The notes: a model not told the origin generated them from the letters alone. DNA of 64,000 bases from Lachnoanaerobaculum saburreum DSM 3986 (GCF_000185385.1 NZ_GL622296.1:2173827-2237826), one strand, 5' to 3'; counted from the stretch's first letter, positions 15,336-24,136 are shown. Made by a program: numbers and translations.

Positions 15336-15968
15336 TTACCGGTTTATAGTCTTTCTATATAAAAACACTTCCGGTTCCACTCCGATATTTTCTCTAATCC
15401 ATTGTACGGAGTTTTCTATATCATAGTTAGTATTATATCCCGGTATCCCGGGAATCCTTATATGAATTTTATGCTTTGGCACTTTGCTTCTAAGTTTCAA
15501 TAAGTTTTCAACCATTTTTTTATTATCAGTTCCTGTATAGCTTTTATAAATATCATTATTTATATCCTTTATATCAATAATCCACTCATCCATATCATAC
15601 AATACCGGTTTTATATTATCCCAAGGAACATTAAGTGAAGTTTCTATTCTTTTTGCCCATCTTTGATCTGCCAAAGTACAAACCTTATGAATATACTTTG
15701 ATTGTAGCAGCGGCTCACCACCACCAAAGACAATGCCTCCTCCACTCATCAAATAATAAATATCATCCTTCCTTAAAATCTCTATCAGCTCCTGAGGGGT
15801 AAATGCTGCATGTTGAACTCCAACAAACGGTTTTTGGGGCTTATGACAAAAATCATTTATACAGTATTCACAGTAAAGAGGACAATCAAAAAATACTATG
15901 AGAGTAGATATTCCTTTCCCGTCTGTACCCATTCTAAGTCTGGAAATGGATATAATATCCCCAACCAC
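15336..15968 (-). CDS. Radical SAM protein, activating-enzyme type
   Basis: 210 residues. The cluster-binding motif is DCPLYCEYC with C29, C33 and C36 (C-x3-C-x2-C). GGGEPL follows for SAM binding, then DIKDIN and HIRIPGIPGYN, all as in pyruvate formate-lyase activating enzymes. It lacks the extra ferredoxin-like Cys insert of glycerol dehydratase activases and is shorter than PflA. No glycyl-radical enzyme gene is nearby, so its substrate is probably something else. The GTG start shares one base with the preceding stop (TAGTG) after a GGAGG site, so it is tightly coupled to the Cys-motif protein upstream. Confidence 0.88.
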   Translation of the reverse strand: MVGDIISISRLRMGTDGKGISTLIVFFDCPLYCEYCINDFCHKPQKPFVGVQHAAFTPQELIEILRKDDIYYLMSGGGIVFGGGEPLLQSKYIHKVCTLADQRWAKRIETSLNVPWDNIKPVLYDMDEWIIDIKDINNDIYKSYTGTDNKKMVENLLKLRSKVPKHKIHIRIPGIPGYNTNYDIENSVQWIRENIGVEPEVFLYRKTINR

Positions 15969-16942
15969 TAATCTACCTCCTCCAGATTAAGACTTGGAAT
16001 CCTTTGCTTTTCCTTTGGAATTTCTGAAAGCTTCATACTTAAATACTTAGCTTCTTCATCACATTTTTCACAGGTTCCGGCACAGGCTCCCACATAGCTA
16101 CACTCCTCAGAAGAAAAATCTATGTTATTCATCTGTGCCAGTTTAAATCTGTATTCACGCAATAAATTACAAATCTTCTTTCCATCTATTCTGGCTACAG
16201 GTTTATATAGCATATCCCTTCTATAAATATCGTCACTAACTTGATTGGGGATATTTACCCTCCCCTCTAGAAAATACATACTCGCTATATTTAAATCTCC
16301 CAGCAAGTATCTGTTTTCTAACCTATCATTTTTATTTGGCTCTTTTCCCAATGGAATATATGACTTTGAAGTCATATCAAAGTAAGATTCATTTTCCATC
16401 TCACTTATACCATCTATTACAATCGGAAAAATCTCCTCAAAGTGATTTTGGACATTTTCTAAAAAAACGCCGAAATTCTTATATTCATTCTTTAAATAAT
16501 CCTGAATATCTATATAACAAACTGATTTTACACCTGATAGATCTGAAAGCATATCCTCATGAGCTTTCATTCTCCATTTTCCTTCAAAGCTCAAGGGTGG
16601 ACTTGCCCAAAGGTGAATATTAATACTATGCTTTCTTTTTTTAATAATATAATAAGGGTATAAACTTGCGGGATCACCGTCAGTCAAAAATAAAATATCA
16701 TCTTCAGACCTTAACTTGTCATAAAGTTCATCTGCCACATCTTCTAAATCATTATAAACTCTACTGCCAACTCCCATACTCATTCCAAGACCAAATGACT
16801 TTCGTGGACAAATAAAGCACTCAAATTCATCTGTAGCTTTTATCCCTTCAAGGCAAACTACCAATACCCGATCCCTATACTTTTTTAGTATCGGATTCCG
16901 TGGATTCCACAATATGCCCGTATCCGTAATCACTATTTTCAC
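15968..16942 (-). CDS. Unknown protein with C-terminal cysteine motif, radical SAM partner
   Basis: 324 residues. The start is GTG at 16942, overlapping the upstream stop by 4 bp (GTGA). No membrane segments. The N-terminal 200 residues look like an alpha/beta fold (MKIVITDTG, DDILFLTDGDPASLYPYYII). The C-terminal end has CSYVGACAGTCEKC, with spacing C-x5-C-x3-C-x2-C, which could bind an Fe-S cluster or zinc. I do not recognise the family. The one-base overlap with the radical SAM gene suggests a complex or a shared reaction, perhaps as an auxiliary-cluster or electron-transfer partner (inference). Confidence 0.7.
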   Translation of the reverse strand: MKIVITDTGILWNPRNPILKKYRDRVLVVCLEGIKATDEFECFICPRKSFGLGMSMGVGSRVYNDLEDVADELYDKLRSEDDILFLTDGDPASLYPYYIIKKRKHSINIHLWASPPLSFEGKWRMKAHEDMLSDLSGVKSVCYIDIQDYLKNEYKNFGVFLENVQNHFEEIFPIVIDGISEMENESYFDMTSKSYIPLGKEPNKNDRLENRYLLGDLNIASMYFLEGRVNIPNQVSDDIYRRDMLYKPVARIDGKKICNLLREYRFKLAQMNNIDFSSEECSYVGACAGTCEKCDEEAKYLSMKLSEIPKEKQRIPSLNLEEVD

Positions 16943-18474
16943 TTCTTGATTCTCCCGTTTTTAATAAAGTAATCCATATTATCTTTTATATTTTCAGCTA
17001 TCGGTATACAGGATTTAAATGAAAACATATCCGAATCTTCAAATGAGAATGTAAATTCATCAGAAATGCACTTTGCTATTTGGTCAACTGTATGATCCCA
17101 AGTCATATCCATTGCAATTCTCATACTCTCCCCATCAAACTCATCCTGTGGACAATCCGGTAAAAGTCCATATGGATTCCATTTATCAATTTCTTTTTTA
17201 ACAATTTTAAAAATTGGCCTCCTATCTCCCCATTCCAGATTACTTTTTTCTATCATTTTCTTATATTTATCTTTTTTGAACTCAAAGTCTATCATAGATG
17301 GTGAACACCAAATATCCACTATTTTATTCCAATCCCTTTCCGGACATATACCGTCTATAAGTTCTGATTTAAATAATTCATCCAAGGTTTTATATTCGAT
17401 TTCACCGCTTCCGTCATAATAACCGCATCTTTGAAATGATACATGATCTGCATATCCTATAATCATATATTCTGATTCATTTCCCCTAAAACATAAAGTC
17501 ACTTCAGGTTCAATACCCATTTTAATCAACTCATTTATTGTTTCTTTAACATACTCTATAGAATAAATATTTCCTTTATCCTGATTTTGAAAAGCTCTGT
17601 AAAATTCATATGCATCAATTTGCTGTAAACCCGATACCTGACCATCTCCCATTTCCATTATTATTAGGCTACCATCCGCTTTCCTTGCCAAATCTATGGT
17701 TACAAAATTGCTTTCTATCCTACTCGCTATAGACTCAATCCACATATATTCATCTTCGGATATATTTACCTCTTTATTTTCATTCCAATAATTATCTGCA
17801 ACCAATATTTCTCCTTTAAAGACAAATATTCTGTATTCCTCTGAAATTGGCATACCGCTCTCTTTATGTATTCCTATTGATTTAAGACTTTCATATTTTC
17901 GAAGCACCACACCGCCCTCAAAATTTTCACCCTGACGATTGATAAAATTTCTAAGAATATGACCGGATTCTTTCTCATCTTTAATATCTTTTATAAAGCA
18001 GGCATCATACCACTCATGCTTTCTACTTTTTACATAGTCTTTAACTACAAAAGCTCCTTCAAGTCCTTCTGTAAGTTCTAAAGCATCCCCTATATCCCTT
18101 GACTTATTCCATACACTAAATGGAGTAAGTCCTTCAAAATCACTATACCATCCCGGCAAAAGATGATACTTTGCATACTCTTTCGGTAAGTTTATCAGCT
18201 GTATTCCCCTTTCCAGAAGCAAATTATAAAAGTTCTCATACATATGTGGCGGCATCATCCAACCTCTGTATATAGTCAAACCTTCAATGTCTTCACCATA
18301 AAGTGACAGTTTCCCATTTTCTAAATCTTCAAAACTAAATAGTGCGCAAGTATGATTTAAGCCTGCCGCCTGATATTCTTCAAAGTAATCCTCATCCACA
18401 TTCTTTTTATTTAGCGGATGACTGCAAAAAATAAAACTTAAATTTTTAGCAATTTCAAAATTCTCTTTTCTCAT
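16939..18474 (-). CDS. ATP-grasp protein (R2K-like) with C-terminal DUF1871-like domain
   Basis: 511 residues from the ATG at 18474, which has CAGGGAG upstream; a longer frame begins at a non-ATG codon. Residues about 90-300 show ATP-grasp features: FVVKDYVKSRKHEW (lysine binding ATP), EYRIFVFKGEIL, and the metal-binding end FVTIDLARK...LIIMEMGDGQVSGL. The pattern fits the R2K clade (CDC123 and DUF4343-like relatives). The last 110 residues, with KWNPYGLLPDCPQDEFDGE, resemble DUF1871. ATP-grasp enzymes join a carboxylate to an amine or thiol with ATP, so this is a likely peptide or protein ligase of unknown substrate. It heads the Cys-motif/radical SAM operon. Confidence 0.75.
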   Translation of the reverse strand: MRKENFEIAKNLSFIFCSHPLNKKNVDEDYFEEYQAAGLNHTCALFSFEDLENGKLSLYGEDIEGLTIYRGWMMPPHMYENFYNLLLERGIQLINLPKEYAKYHLLPGWYSDFEGLTPFSVWNKSRDIGDALELTEGLEGAFVVKDYVKSRKHEWYDACFIKDIKDEKESGHILRNFINRQGENFEGGVVLRKYESLKSIGIHKESGMPISEEYRIFVFKGEILVADNYWNENKEVNISEDEYMWIESIASRIESNFVTIDLARKADGSLIIMEMGDGQVSGLQQIDAYEFYRAFQNQDKGNIYSIEYVKETINELIKMGIEPEVTLCFRGNESEYMIIGYADHVSFQRCGYYDGSGEIEYKTLDELFKSELIDGICPERDWNKIVDIWCSPSMIDFEFKKDKYKKMIEKSNLEWGDRRPIFKIVKKEIDKWNPYGLLPDCPQDEFDGESMRIAMDMTWDHTVDQIAKCISDEFTFSFEDSDMFSFKSCIPIAENIKDNMDYFIKNGRIKK

Positions 18475-18588
18475 ATATACTCCCTGATATCTGTCAACAA
18501 ACAATAAAGCTTCTTATCCCTTTGTATACCAAGCGAATTCTACTCAATCTCTCCCATAAAATGTTGTTATACATCAATAATTCTTTAT

Positions 18589-18627
18589 TATCATAATAAA
18601 GGAAAAGCTGTACAATAAAAATGCCTG
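18589..18627 (-). promoter_or_regulatory. Promoter region with 19-bp shared element, copy 1
   Basis: On the minus strand CAGGCATTTTTATTGTACA (18609-18627) is identical to the copy at 20589-20607. Within and after it TTATTG, 17 bp, TATGAT form a possible sigma-A promoter. It lies 135 bp ahead of the ATP-grasp start. Confidence 0.65.
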
Positions 18628-18674
18628 CTTTTAAACTCTCTCATTTTTATAAAGCTCTTCTACTACTTTGGGGC

Positions 18675-19613
18675 TTAAACCAATAAACTCTCAATCAAAT
18701 CTTTTCTCTGTATTTTTGATTTCCATTTATCCGGTATATTCTCATACCCATAGAAAATACCTGCTACTCCGCCTGTCACCGCTGCTATAGTATCTGTATC
18801 ATTGCCCAAATTTACAGCTTTAAGAATTGCCTCCCCGTAAGATGATGTATTCAATAAACACCACAGAGCAGCTTCCAAAGTATCTACCACATAGCCTGTA
18901 CTTTTTATATTTTCTTCCGGTATATCTTTAAATTCAAAAAGAGAAATAATCCTGTTATAGCTACTAATTTCCGCACCGGTATTCAATCTATAATATCTAA
19001 ATGCATTATCTATTCCTATCTGTAACCTTTCTGTTATTTCACCGTCTTTTTCTATAACAGCTTTTACCAAAAAATAATATATACCACATGCCATTTTACT
19101 TCTTAAATGAGCATGTGTCAGGGCGGAGCAGTTATGTATAATATCCAGGACTTCATTATCCGATAGATTTAATTTCTTTTGCTTTTCAAATATGTGAATG
19201 CATACAGGTAAAATCCTCATAAGTGATCCGTTTCCATTATCCCACTCTGTTTCACCTCCTGATTTCAATGGTTCTGCTCCGTTGCCATACTTCATTATTG
19301 CTCTTGAGGTGGCTATACCTATATCAAATACATTATCAAAAGGAGTATACTCTCCATACATACACCAATTATGAAATCTATCCATAATATCCTTATAATC
19401 AATTTTTCCTCTATCCCTTATACTTGCAAGAGTTGCAAGTACCATACTGCTGTCATCAGACCATGTACCTTCCGGCTGATTATATGTTCCATAACCTGTC
19501 ATATCTGTTATCGGGTTCTTTTTTCTGTCTTCCCTTGAAGTAAACTCAACAGGCACACCCACTGCATCACCGATAATCAGTCCATATATTCCCGATTTCC
19601 AAATATTATCCAT
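18675..19613 (-). CDS. ADP-ribosylglycohydrolase family protein
   Basis: 312 residues, normal for the family. These di-metal (Mg) enzymes remove ADP-ribose from proteins or nucleic acids (DraG, ARH). Motifs: GLIIGDAVGVPVEF at the start, GTWSDDSSM (metal-binding DD), GNGSLMRILP, LTHAHLRS, and NLGNDTDTIAAVTGG near the C-terminus with the second metal Asp pair. AAGGGGGATAG precedes the ATG. It follows the first ATP-grasp gene by 48 bp and is probably cotranscribed. No ADP-ribosyltransferase or dinitrogenase gene is nearby, so the target is unknown. Confidence 0.93.
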   Translation of the reverse strand: MDNIWKSGIYGLIIGDAVGVPVEFTSREDRKKNPITDMTGYGTYNQPEGTWSDDSSMVLATLASIRDRGKIDYKDIMDRFHNWCMYGEYTPFDNVFDIGIATSRAIMKYGNGAEPLKSGGETEWDNGNGSLMRILPVCIHIFEKQKKLNLSDNEVLDIIHNCSALTHAHLRSKMACGIYYFLVKAVIEKDGEITERLQIGIDNAFRYYRLNTGAEISSYNRIISLFEFKDIPEENIKSTGYVVDTLEAALWCLLNTSSYGEAILKAVNLGNDTDTIAAVTGGVAGIFYGYENIPDKWKSKIQRKDLIESLLV

Positions 19614-19661
19614 CTATCCCCCTTAAGTATTCATTAACACATAATAATCTATTTATACACT

Positions 19662-20447
19662 TTAAAAGTGAAACTCATCCCTCACTCCCATTAACTGACT
19701 CCACCTTGCCGAAATAAGTTTGGCATAAAATATACTTGCCAAACCATAGCATCCAAGTGCATAGGAATCATTTAGCTCCACCAATAATGTTTTACCGTCT
19801 TTCGTAACACATATATCCATACTGCATGCAACCGGTCTTTCCTCCCAGCTGACAAATGCCTCCATCATAGAATTTAAAATATTTGAGTCATAATGATAGT
19901 TATAGCTTTTCCTATTTCTATCCAATAATAGACCATATGGCCTAACATCTATTATCTCATCATACAGTATAAAACATCTCCACTCTGCACATATATCTAA
20001 AGGCTCACTTACAAGCACCTCATAATCTTCAGAGTAATTCCCACAACCAACAAGGTCAGATATACCGCTTATTATCTTCCCTGTAAAAGCTTTGTTTCTT
20101 CTCGGCTTGACAAAATAACCCGCAGACCACTTCTCTTCATTTCTTGAAATGCTGTTTATAGTATCTTTCCAAATCCTCCTACCAAGAAATGGGTTAAGAA
20201 CTTCCGGGTAATCAGGTATCCCCGGTATAATACCAAATTTAAAAAATATGCTGTTACATTGGTCTATATAATCTATCACGATATCTTCTCTTGTTACTCT
20301 ATCATAAATTTCATCAATTTTATGATAGCAAATTATCTCCGCTCCCAACTCTCTAAAACCATACATAGCATTTGCAATATTTACACTATGTGGAATTTCC
20401 ATTTTCATTTCATTGTCAAATTTTGTCTTTAAGTAAATTTTTCCCAT
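19662..20447 (-). CDS. ATP-grasp domain protein (R2K / DUF4343-like)
   Basis: 261 residues from the ATG at 20447, which has AAAGGGTG upstream; an ATG 8 codons earlier lacks a ribosome site. The family pattern is clear: SAGYFVKPRRNKAFTGKII (ATP-binding lysine and arginines), EWRCFILYDEIIDVRPYG, and ACSMDI...LLVELNDSYALG with the metal-binding Asp and Glu/Asn. This is the short R2K ATP-grasp form. It is soluble. Substrate unknown; family knowledge suggests ATP-dependent ligation to a protein or peptide. It heads a unit with the ADP-ribosylglycohydrolase and shares a promoter element with the second ATP-grasp unit. Confidence 0.8.
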   Translation of the reverse strand: MGKIYLKTKFDNEMKMEIPHSVNIANAMYGFRELGAEIICYHKIDEIYDRVTREDIVIDYIDQCNSIFFKFGIIPGIPDYPEVLNPFLGRRIWKDTINSISRNEEKWSAGYFVKPRRNKAFTGKIISGISDLVGCGNYSEDYEVLVSEPLDICAEWRCFILYDEIIDVRPYGLLLDRNRKSYNYHYDSNILNSMMEAFVSWEERPVACSMDICVTKDGKTLLVELNDSYALGCYGLASIFYAKLISARWSQLMGVRDEFHF

Positions 20448-20562
20448 AATACACCCTTTTATCCTCTCCATTATATAAATACATTATTCATTTTCCCTCC
20501 AATAATATGCTTTTCTGACAATAACCGATACTTTAAATTTAATATTATGATATCAGTTTATA

Positions 20563-20607
20563 TCTTTATCATATAATATCATCTTAGGTGTACAATAAAA
20601 ATGCCTG
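20563..20607 (-). promoter_or_regulatory. Promoter region with 19-bp shared element, copy 2
   Basis: The element CAGGCATTTTTATTGTACA recurs here exactly (20589-20607, minus strand). TTATTG, 17 bp, TATATG is the matching promoter-like arrangement. The distance to the ATP-grasp start is 142 bp, close to the 135 bp of copy 1. Confidence 0.65.
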
Positions 20608-20688
20608 ACACATACCAAATAAAAAATATCATCTATTTAATCCGATAAAGGCTTTATCTACATATTATTTTATTACATTTTCAACTGA

Positions 20689-20772
20689 TGGGCAGAGCCG
20701 GAATCGAACCGGCGCTGTTTCTTTTGTAACGGATTTACAGTCCGCCCCCTTCGCCACTCGGGACACCTGCCC
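20689..20772 (-). tRNA. tRNA-Tyr (GTA)
   Basis: 84 nt with a long variable arm. The acceptor GGGCAGG pairs with the 3' TCTGCCC side, discriminator A. Anticodon loop CTGTAAA gives GTA. T-arm is CGCCGGTTCGATTCCGGC. CCA is not encoded. Confidence 0.95.
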
Positions 20773-20841
20773 TTATATAATTTTTATATTTCATGACTAT
20801 AATTTCAGGTAAATATCTTATTTTAAATCATGAAATATATA

Positions 20842-20913
20842 TTCTCCTATCCGGATTTGAACCGGAATCAATCGGTTCGTAGCCGATTATTCTATCCGTT
20901 GAACTATAGGAGC
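20842..20913 (-). tRNA. tRNA-Arg (ACG)
   Basis: 72 nt. Anticodon loop CTACGAA gives ACG (read as ICG). D-arm, anticodon arm, 4-nt variable loop and T-arm (TCCGG TTCAAAT CCGGA) are regular. The acceptor stem GCTCCTA/TAGGAGA pairs at positions 2-71 to 7-66, but position 1-72 is G-A, not a normal pair. CCA is not encoded. It lies 69 bp upstream of tRNA-Tyr on the same strand. Confidence 0.88.
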
Positions 20914-21114
20914 ATAGTGAAAAGTCTTTCCTCTTAAAACTTATTCATATAGAACATACCGCCATTCATAAAGAGTAAGAGGTGTTCGCTTTTCTTTACT
21001 TTTAAAAGAATATCACAGAAAAATTCTACCGTCATTCTACCTGTAGTATAAATGCAGTTTTATGATTTTATAAATATTCTTCTGCCGTCTTTGCTGTTTG
21101 CTTTCTTTTTAATA

Positions 21115-21142
21115 TTTACTTTGGCCTGTCCGGTGGTATAAT
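21115..21142 (+). promoter_or_regulatory. Likely promoter of the interrupted metallo-hydrolase gene
   Basis: TTTACT, 16 bp, TATAAT (21137-21142), about 75 bp ahead of the start codon at 21216. The rest of the 300 bp between tRNA-Arg and this gene shows nothing else recognisable. Confidence 0.5.
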
Positions 21143-21215
21143 TTAAGTGTTGACAGCTGTTTATCATATAATTACCTGTCGGTGAATCAGCATAATCATA
21201 TCAGGAGGTAGAATA

Positions 21216-21857
21216 ATGACAGAAAATATTGAAGTTTTTACACAAAGCAGTATCAAAATTACAGACGGTGAGAATCATATCTATATAGACCCCTTAGGTA
21301 TTAAGGAAGAGTTTTGTGATGCCGACTATATCCTAATTACACATGATCATTATGATCATTTTTCACCTGAAGATATAAAAAAGGTAGCTTATGAAAATAC
21401 TGTACTTATAGTTCCTGAAAAAATGAAAGCAAAGGCTTTAAAAGAAATAAATTTTATAAATAAGATTGAAAGCATATCACCAAATCAGAACAAAAAAATA
21501 AACAGCCTTTATATAGAAACAATACCTGCCTATAATATTATAAAGCCTTTTCATCTAAAAATTTCAGGCTGGGTGGGCTATATTTTAGAAATTTGAGGAA
21601 AAAGAATTTATATTGCAGGTGATACAGATAAGACCAAAGAAGCCGAGGCTGTACATTGCGATATTGCCATGGTGCCTATTGGCGGAACCTATACAATGAA
21701 TGCAAAAAAAGCAGCTGAACTTATTAATATAATACAGCCTGAAGTCGCAATTCCCACTCATTATGGAAGTATTGTAGGAAATAAAAATGACGGAGAGTTA
21801 TTTAAGGAGAATGTAAAAGCTCCTGTAAAAGTAGAACTTAAACTTAGATTTAATTAA
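21216..21857 (+). pseudogene. Metallo-beta-lactamase-fold hydrolase interrupted by an in-frame TGA
   Basis: A strong AGGAGGTAGAATA site precedes the ATG. The first 126 codons hold the metal motif THDHYDH (H43, H45, D47, H48). TGA at 21594-21596 then interrupts, and the same frame continues to 21857 with GKRIYIAGDTD, which carries the next metal-binding Asp, and PTHYGSI, which carries the last His. Without the TGA this would be a complete protein of about 213 residues of the YtnP/UlaG-like type. Because the remaining motifs lie after the stop, the short product should be inactive. The rest of the frame is undamaged, so the mutation looks recent, or it is a sequencing error. Confidence 0.85.
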
Positions 21858-21891
21858 ACTTTTCATTATGAAATAATGTTGTAAAACCCTA

Positions 21892-21928
21892 TTAAACATC
21901 CCTCAGCTAATGACTGAAGGATGTTTAA
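21892..21928 (+). terminator. Terminator after the metallo-hydrolase gene
   Basis: TTAAACATCCCTCAG and CTGAAGGATGTTTAA form a 15-bp stem with one mismatch and a 7-nt loop. A second hairpin (21959-21985, GACGATAA arms) follows. T-tracts are weak. Confidence 0.6.
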
Positions 21929-22022
21929 TTCTAAGGAAATTTCAAGATAGCTTTCTTTGACGATAATCCGGTGAAAGTTATCGTCTTAAGGCGTAGGCAT
22001 TATGAATTTGAGGGGATAATTA

Positions 22023-23267
22023 TCATTTAGACATTGCTTTGGTACAGCACCACTTCATCCTGCAACAAAATCCTCCCTCTTCATTTTTCAAAAATTCAAT
22101 CTTCCATCTATGATATTCCGCCACCTTTTTTACTATCTTTATTCCAAGTCCGTGATTGCCCGTACTCTTTTCAAAGGCATAGGACTTTTTATTTATTTTT
22201 TGTAAAAACTCCCTGCTAACACCCTGCCCGTTATCTTTTATTTCTAAAACAATATTTTTATTATTTTCATACAGCTCTATGCTTATGGAGCAGCCTTCTA
22301 CATTGTGGTTCATAGAGTTATTTATAAGATTTATTATCGCTCTTTCCACAAGCTCTTCATTTATTAAAAATGTTTTCCCCTGTAAACTCTCTTCTATATT
22401 TAAGTCAAATTCAAACTTTGATTCCATATCTTCATCCAGTGTATTTATAATATTGGTTAAGATTTTGCGGATAAAAACACTCATTTGAATCTGCTTTTTT
22501 ATAAACCTTCCTGTTCCGAAATCAAGCTTACTTGAAAGATTTAAGTTTTCAACCAATGACCTGATACGCGTTCCCTGTTTATCAATAATTTCAGCTTTGT
22601 TTTTTATTGTATCATCACAGTTTTCATTTAGTATCATTTGAGCATTTCCAAGTATGATGGCAAGTGGCGTTCGTATATCATGTGAAACTCCTGCAATCCA
22701 CTCCACTCTTTCTTCTTCTCTCCTTCTTTGCTTTGACTTATACAGCTTCAGAGCGATAAAAATTAATAGAATAATATTAAAGATAAAGACTAAAGGTGTT
22801 ATTTTAACAAATAATAAAAAATTACTTGCATTATATTCCAATGTATATTTCCATATTTTGCTGTTTAATTTACCTATTATTAACAGTCCTCCATCATCCG
22901 CTACATAGGTATGTACCGGATAATCCTTTAGATAATACCTTGAAAATTTTGCCACATCCTGCAAAGTATACTGTCGATTTTTTAGATCATTTGGTAAATT
23001 CTCACTCCATACCGTATTTCCGTCTTTATCTATTATAAAAGCGAATTCATCATTATCTTGAAGTTTTGCACTTTCTTCAGCACTTAATAAGATGTTTCCA
23101 TTATTAATTGTCAGATTATTTTTTATTTCACTTACAGATGTATAATACACACCTGATCTTTCATGCATTAATATACCGTAGATTATTAAGTCAATAAAAA
23201 GTATACCTATTGCACAGAGTAGTATAGTAATTATAAATTGTACTCTTCTTTCTCCCCTTCTTCTCAT
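22023..23267 (-). CDS. Sensor histidine kinase
   Basis: 414 residues. Membrane segments near 11-34 and 152-173 flank an extracytoplasmic sensor domain of about 115 residues. The kinase core follows: H-box VSHDIRTPLAI with H196, N-box LINNSMNH, G1 DNGQGVS and G2 GNHGLGIKI. It overlaps the response regulator gene by 4 bp. The pair is divergent from an ABC exporter of lantibiotic/bacitracin type and probably induces it in response to a cell-envelope antibiotic (inference from context). A hairpin at 21959-21985 lies beyond its stop. Confidence 0.93.
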   Translation of the reverse strand: MRRRGERRVQFIITILLCAIGILFIDLIIYGILMHERSGVYYTSVSEIKNNLTINNGNILLSAEESAKLQDNDEFAFIIDKDGNTVWSENLPNDLKNRQYTLQDVAKFSRYYLKDYPVHTYVADDGGLLIIGKLNSKIWKYTLEYNASNFLLFVKITPLVFIFNIILLIFIALKLYKSKQRRREEERVEWIAGVSHDIRTPLAIILGNAQMILNENCDDTIKNKAEIIDKQGTRIRSLVENLNLSSKLDFGTGRFIKKQIQMSVFIRKILTNIINTLDEDMESKFEFDLNIEESLQGKTFLINEELVERAIINLINNSMNHNVEGCSISIELYENNKNIVLEIKDNGQGVSREFLQKINKKSYAFEKSTGNHGLGIKIVKKVAEYHRWKIEFLKNEEGGFCCRMKWCCTKAMSK

Positions 23268-23968
23268 GCTCTCTCCAATTTATAGCCAAGCCCTCTGACT
23301 GTTTTTAAAAATACCGGCTTTGACGGATCTTTCTCTATTTTTTCACGCAGATGTCGCATATGAACTATTAAGGAATTTTCCAGTCCATAACTGCCGTCCG
23401 GCCAAAGTTCTTCACAAAGTATATCTGTGGTCACTATCCTCCCCCTGTTTCGATATAAAACAGAAAACAGTGTAAGTTCTTTTGCTGTAAGTGTTATATC
23501 CTCCCCACTTTTTCTGACTGTGCCTCCATCCAAAGATACCAGACTCTCTCCCAATACTACCTCCGATATATTTTCATCTATTTTATAACATCTTCTGATT
23601 ACCGCACCTATACGAAGCAATAATTCTTTGGGAAGAAAAGGCTTTGTAATATAATCATCCGCTCCAAGTCCCAGACCATGCAGTCTGCTCTCATCCTCAT
23701 CCCTTGCTGAGAGAAAAATCACAGGCAGTTTTGGAAAGATTCCTTCATTTTTTAATCTCTCATAAAAATCAAATCCGTTTCCGTCACCAAGCATCACATC
23801 CAGTAAAATCAAATGTACTTGACTTTTTTTTATTTTTTCATTTGCCTCTTTTAAACTGAATGCCGATTCTACATTGCTGTAACCTTCATTTTTTAAAATA
23901 TCCGCTACTACCCCTGCAAGCTCTCTTTCGTCATCTATTATAAGGATTTTACAATCTTTCTTTTCCAT
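23264..23968 (-). CDS. OmpR-family response regulator
   Basis: 234 residues. The receiver domain (about 6-125) has IIDDERE, phosphoacceptor Asp in LLDVMLGDG, FLSAR and YITKPF. The winged-helix domain (about 135-232) has TAKELTLFSVLYRNRGRIV and VRGLGYKLE. It is the first gene of the two-component operon and is divergent from the ABC genes by 168 bp. Three ATAAGCT copies in that gap are candidate binding sites. Confidence 0.95.
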   Translation of the reverse strand: MEKKDCKILIIDDERELAGVVADILKNEGYSNVESAFSLKEANEKIKKSQVHLILLDVMLGDGNGFDFYERLKNEGIFPKLPVIFLSARDEDESRLHGLGLGADDYITKPFLPKELLLRIGAVIRRCYKIDENISEVVLGESLVSLDGGTVRKSGEDITLTAKELTLFSVLYRNRGRIVTTDILCEELWPDGSYGLENSLIVHMRHLREKIEKDPSKPVFLKTVRGLGYKLERA

Positions 23969-24008
23969 CTTATCTCCTATATTATTTTCTTCACTTATTA
24001 TAACTTAT

Positions 24009-24081
24009 ATAAGCTCCGACAATATATAAAAATGAATTTCTTAATGTAATCATAATGTAGAGATAAGCTTAATATAAGCTT
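24009..24081 (+). promoter_or_regulatory. Repeated ATAAGCT sites between regulator and ABC operon
   Basis: ATAAGCT occurs at 24009-24015, 24063-24069 and 24074-24080. The last two are direct repeats with an 11-bp period, the spacing OmpR-type regulators use, and sit about 57-75 bp before the ABC ATPase start. They are likely response-regulator sites. Confidence 0.55.
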
Positions 24082-24136
24082 TGACCATTATTCTATATAT
24101 ATAAAGACTTTTAGCACAAAAAAGAAAGGAATATAT

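Noticed and set aside
15336-15968. Pyruvate formate-lyase activating enzyme (pflA)
   Set aside because: The motif is right, but no glycyl-radical enzyme gene is nearby and it is locked in an operon with an unknown Cys-motif protein.
21594-21596. TGA as a selenocysteine codon in the metallo-hydrolase frame
   Set aside because: The position is a surface turn before a strand, not an active site; no SECIS-like hairpin is evident after it; and TGA is an ordinary stop elsewhere, for example at 16939-16941.
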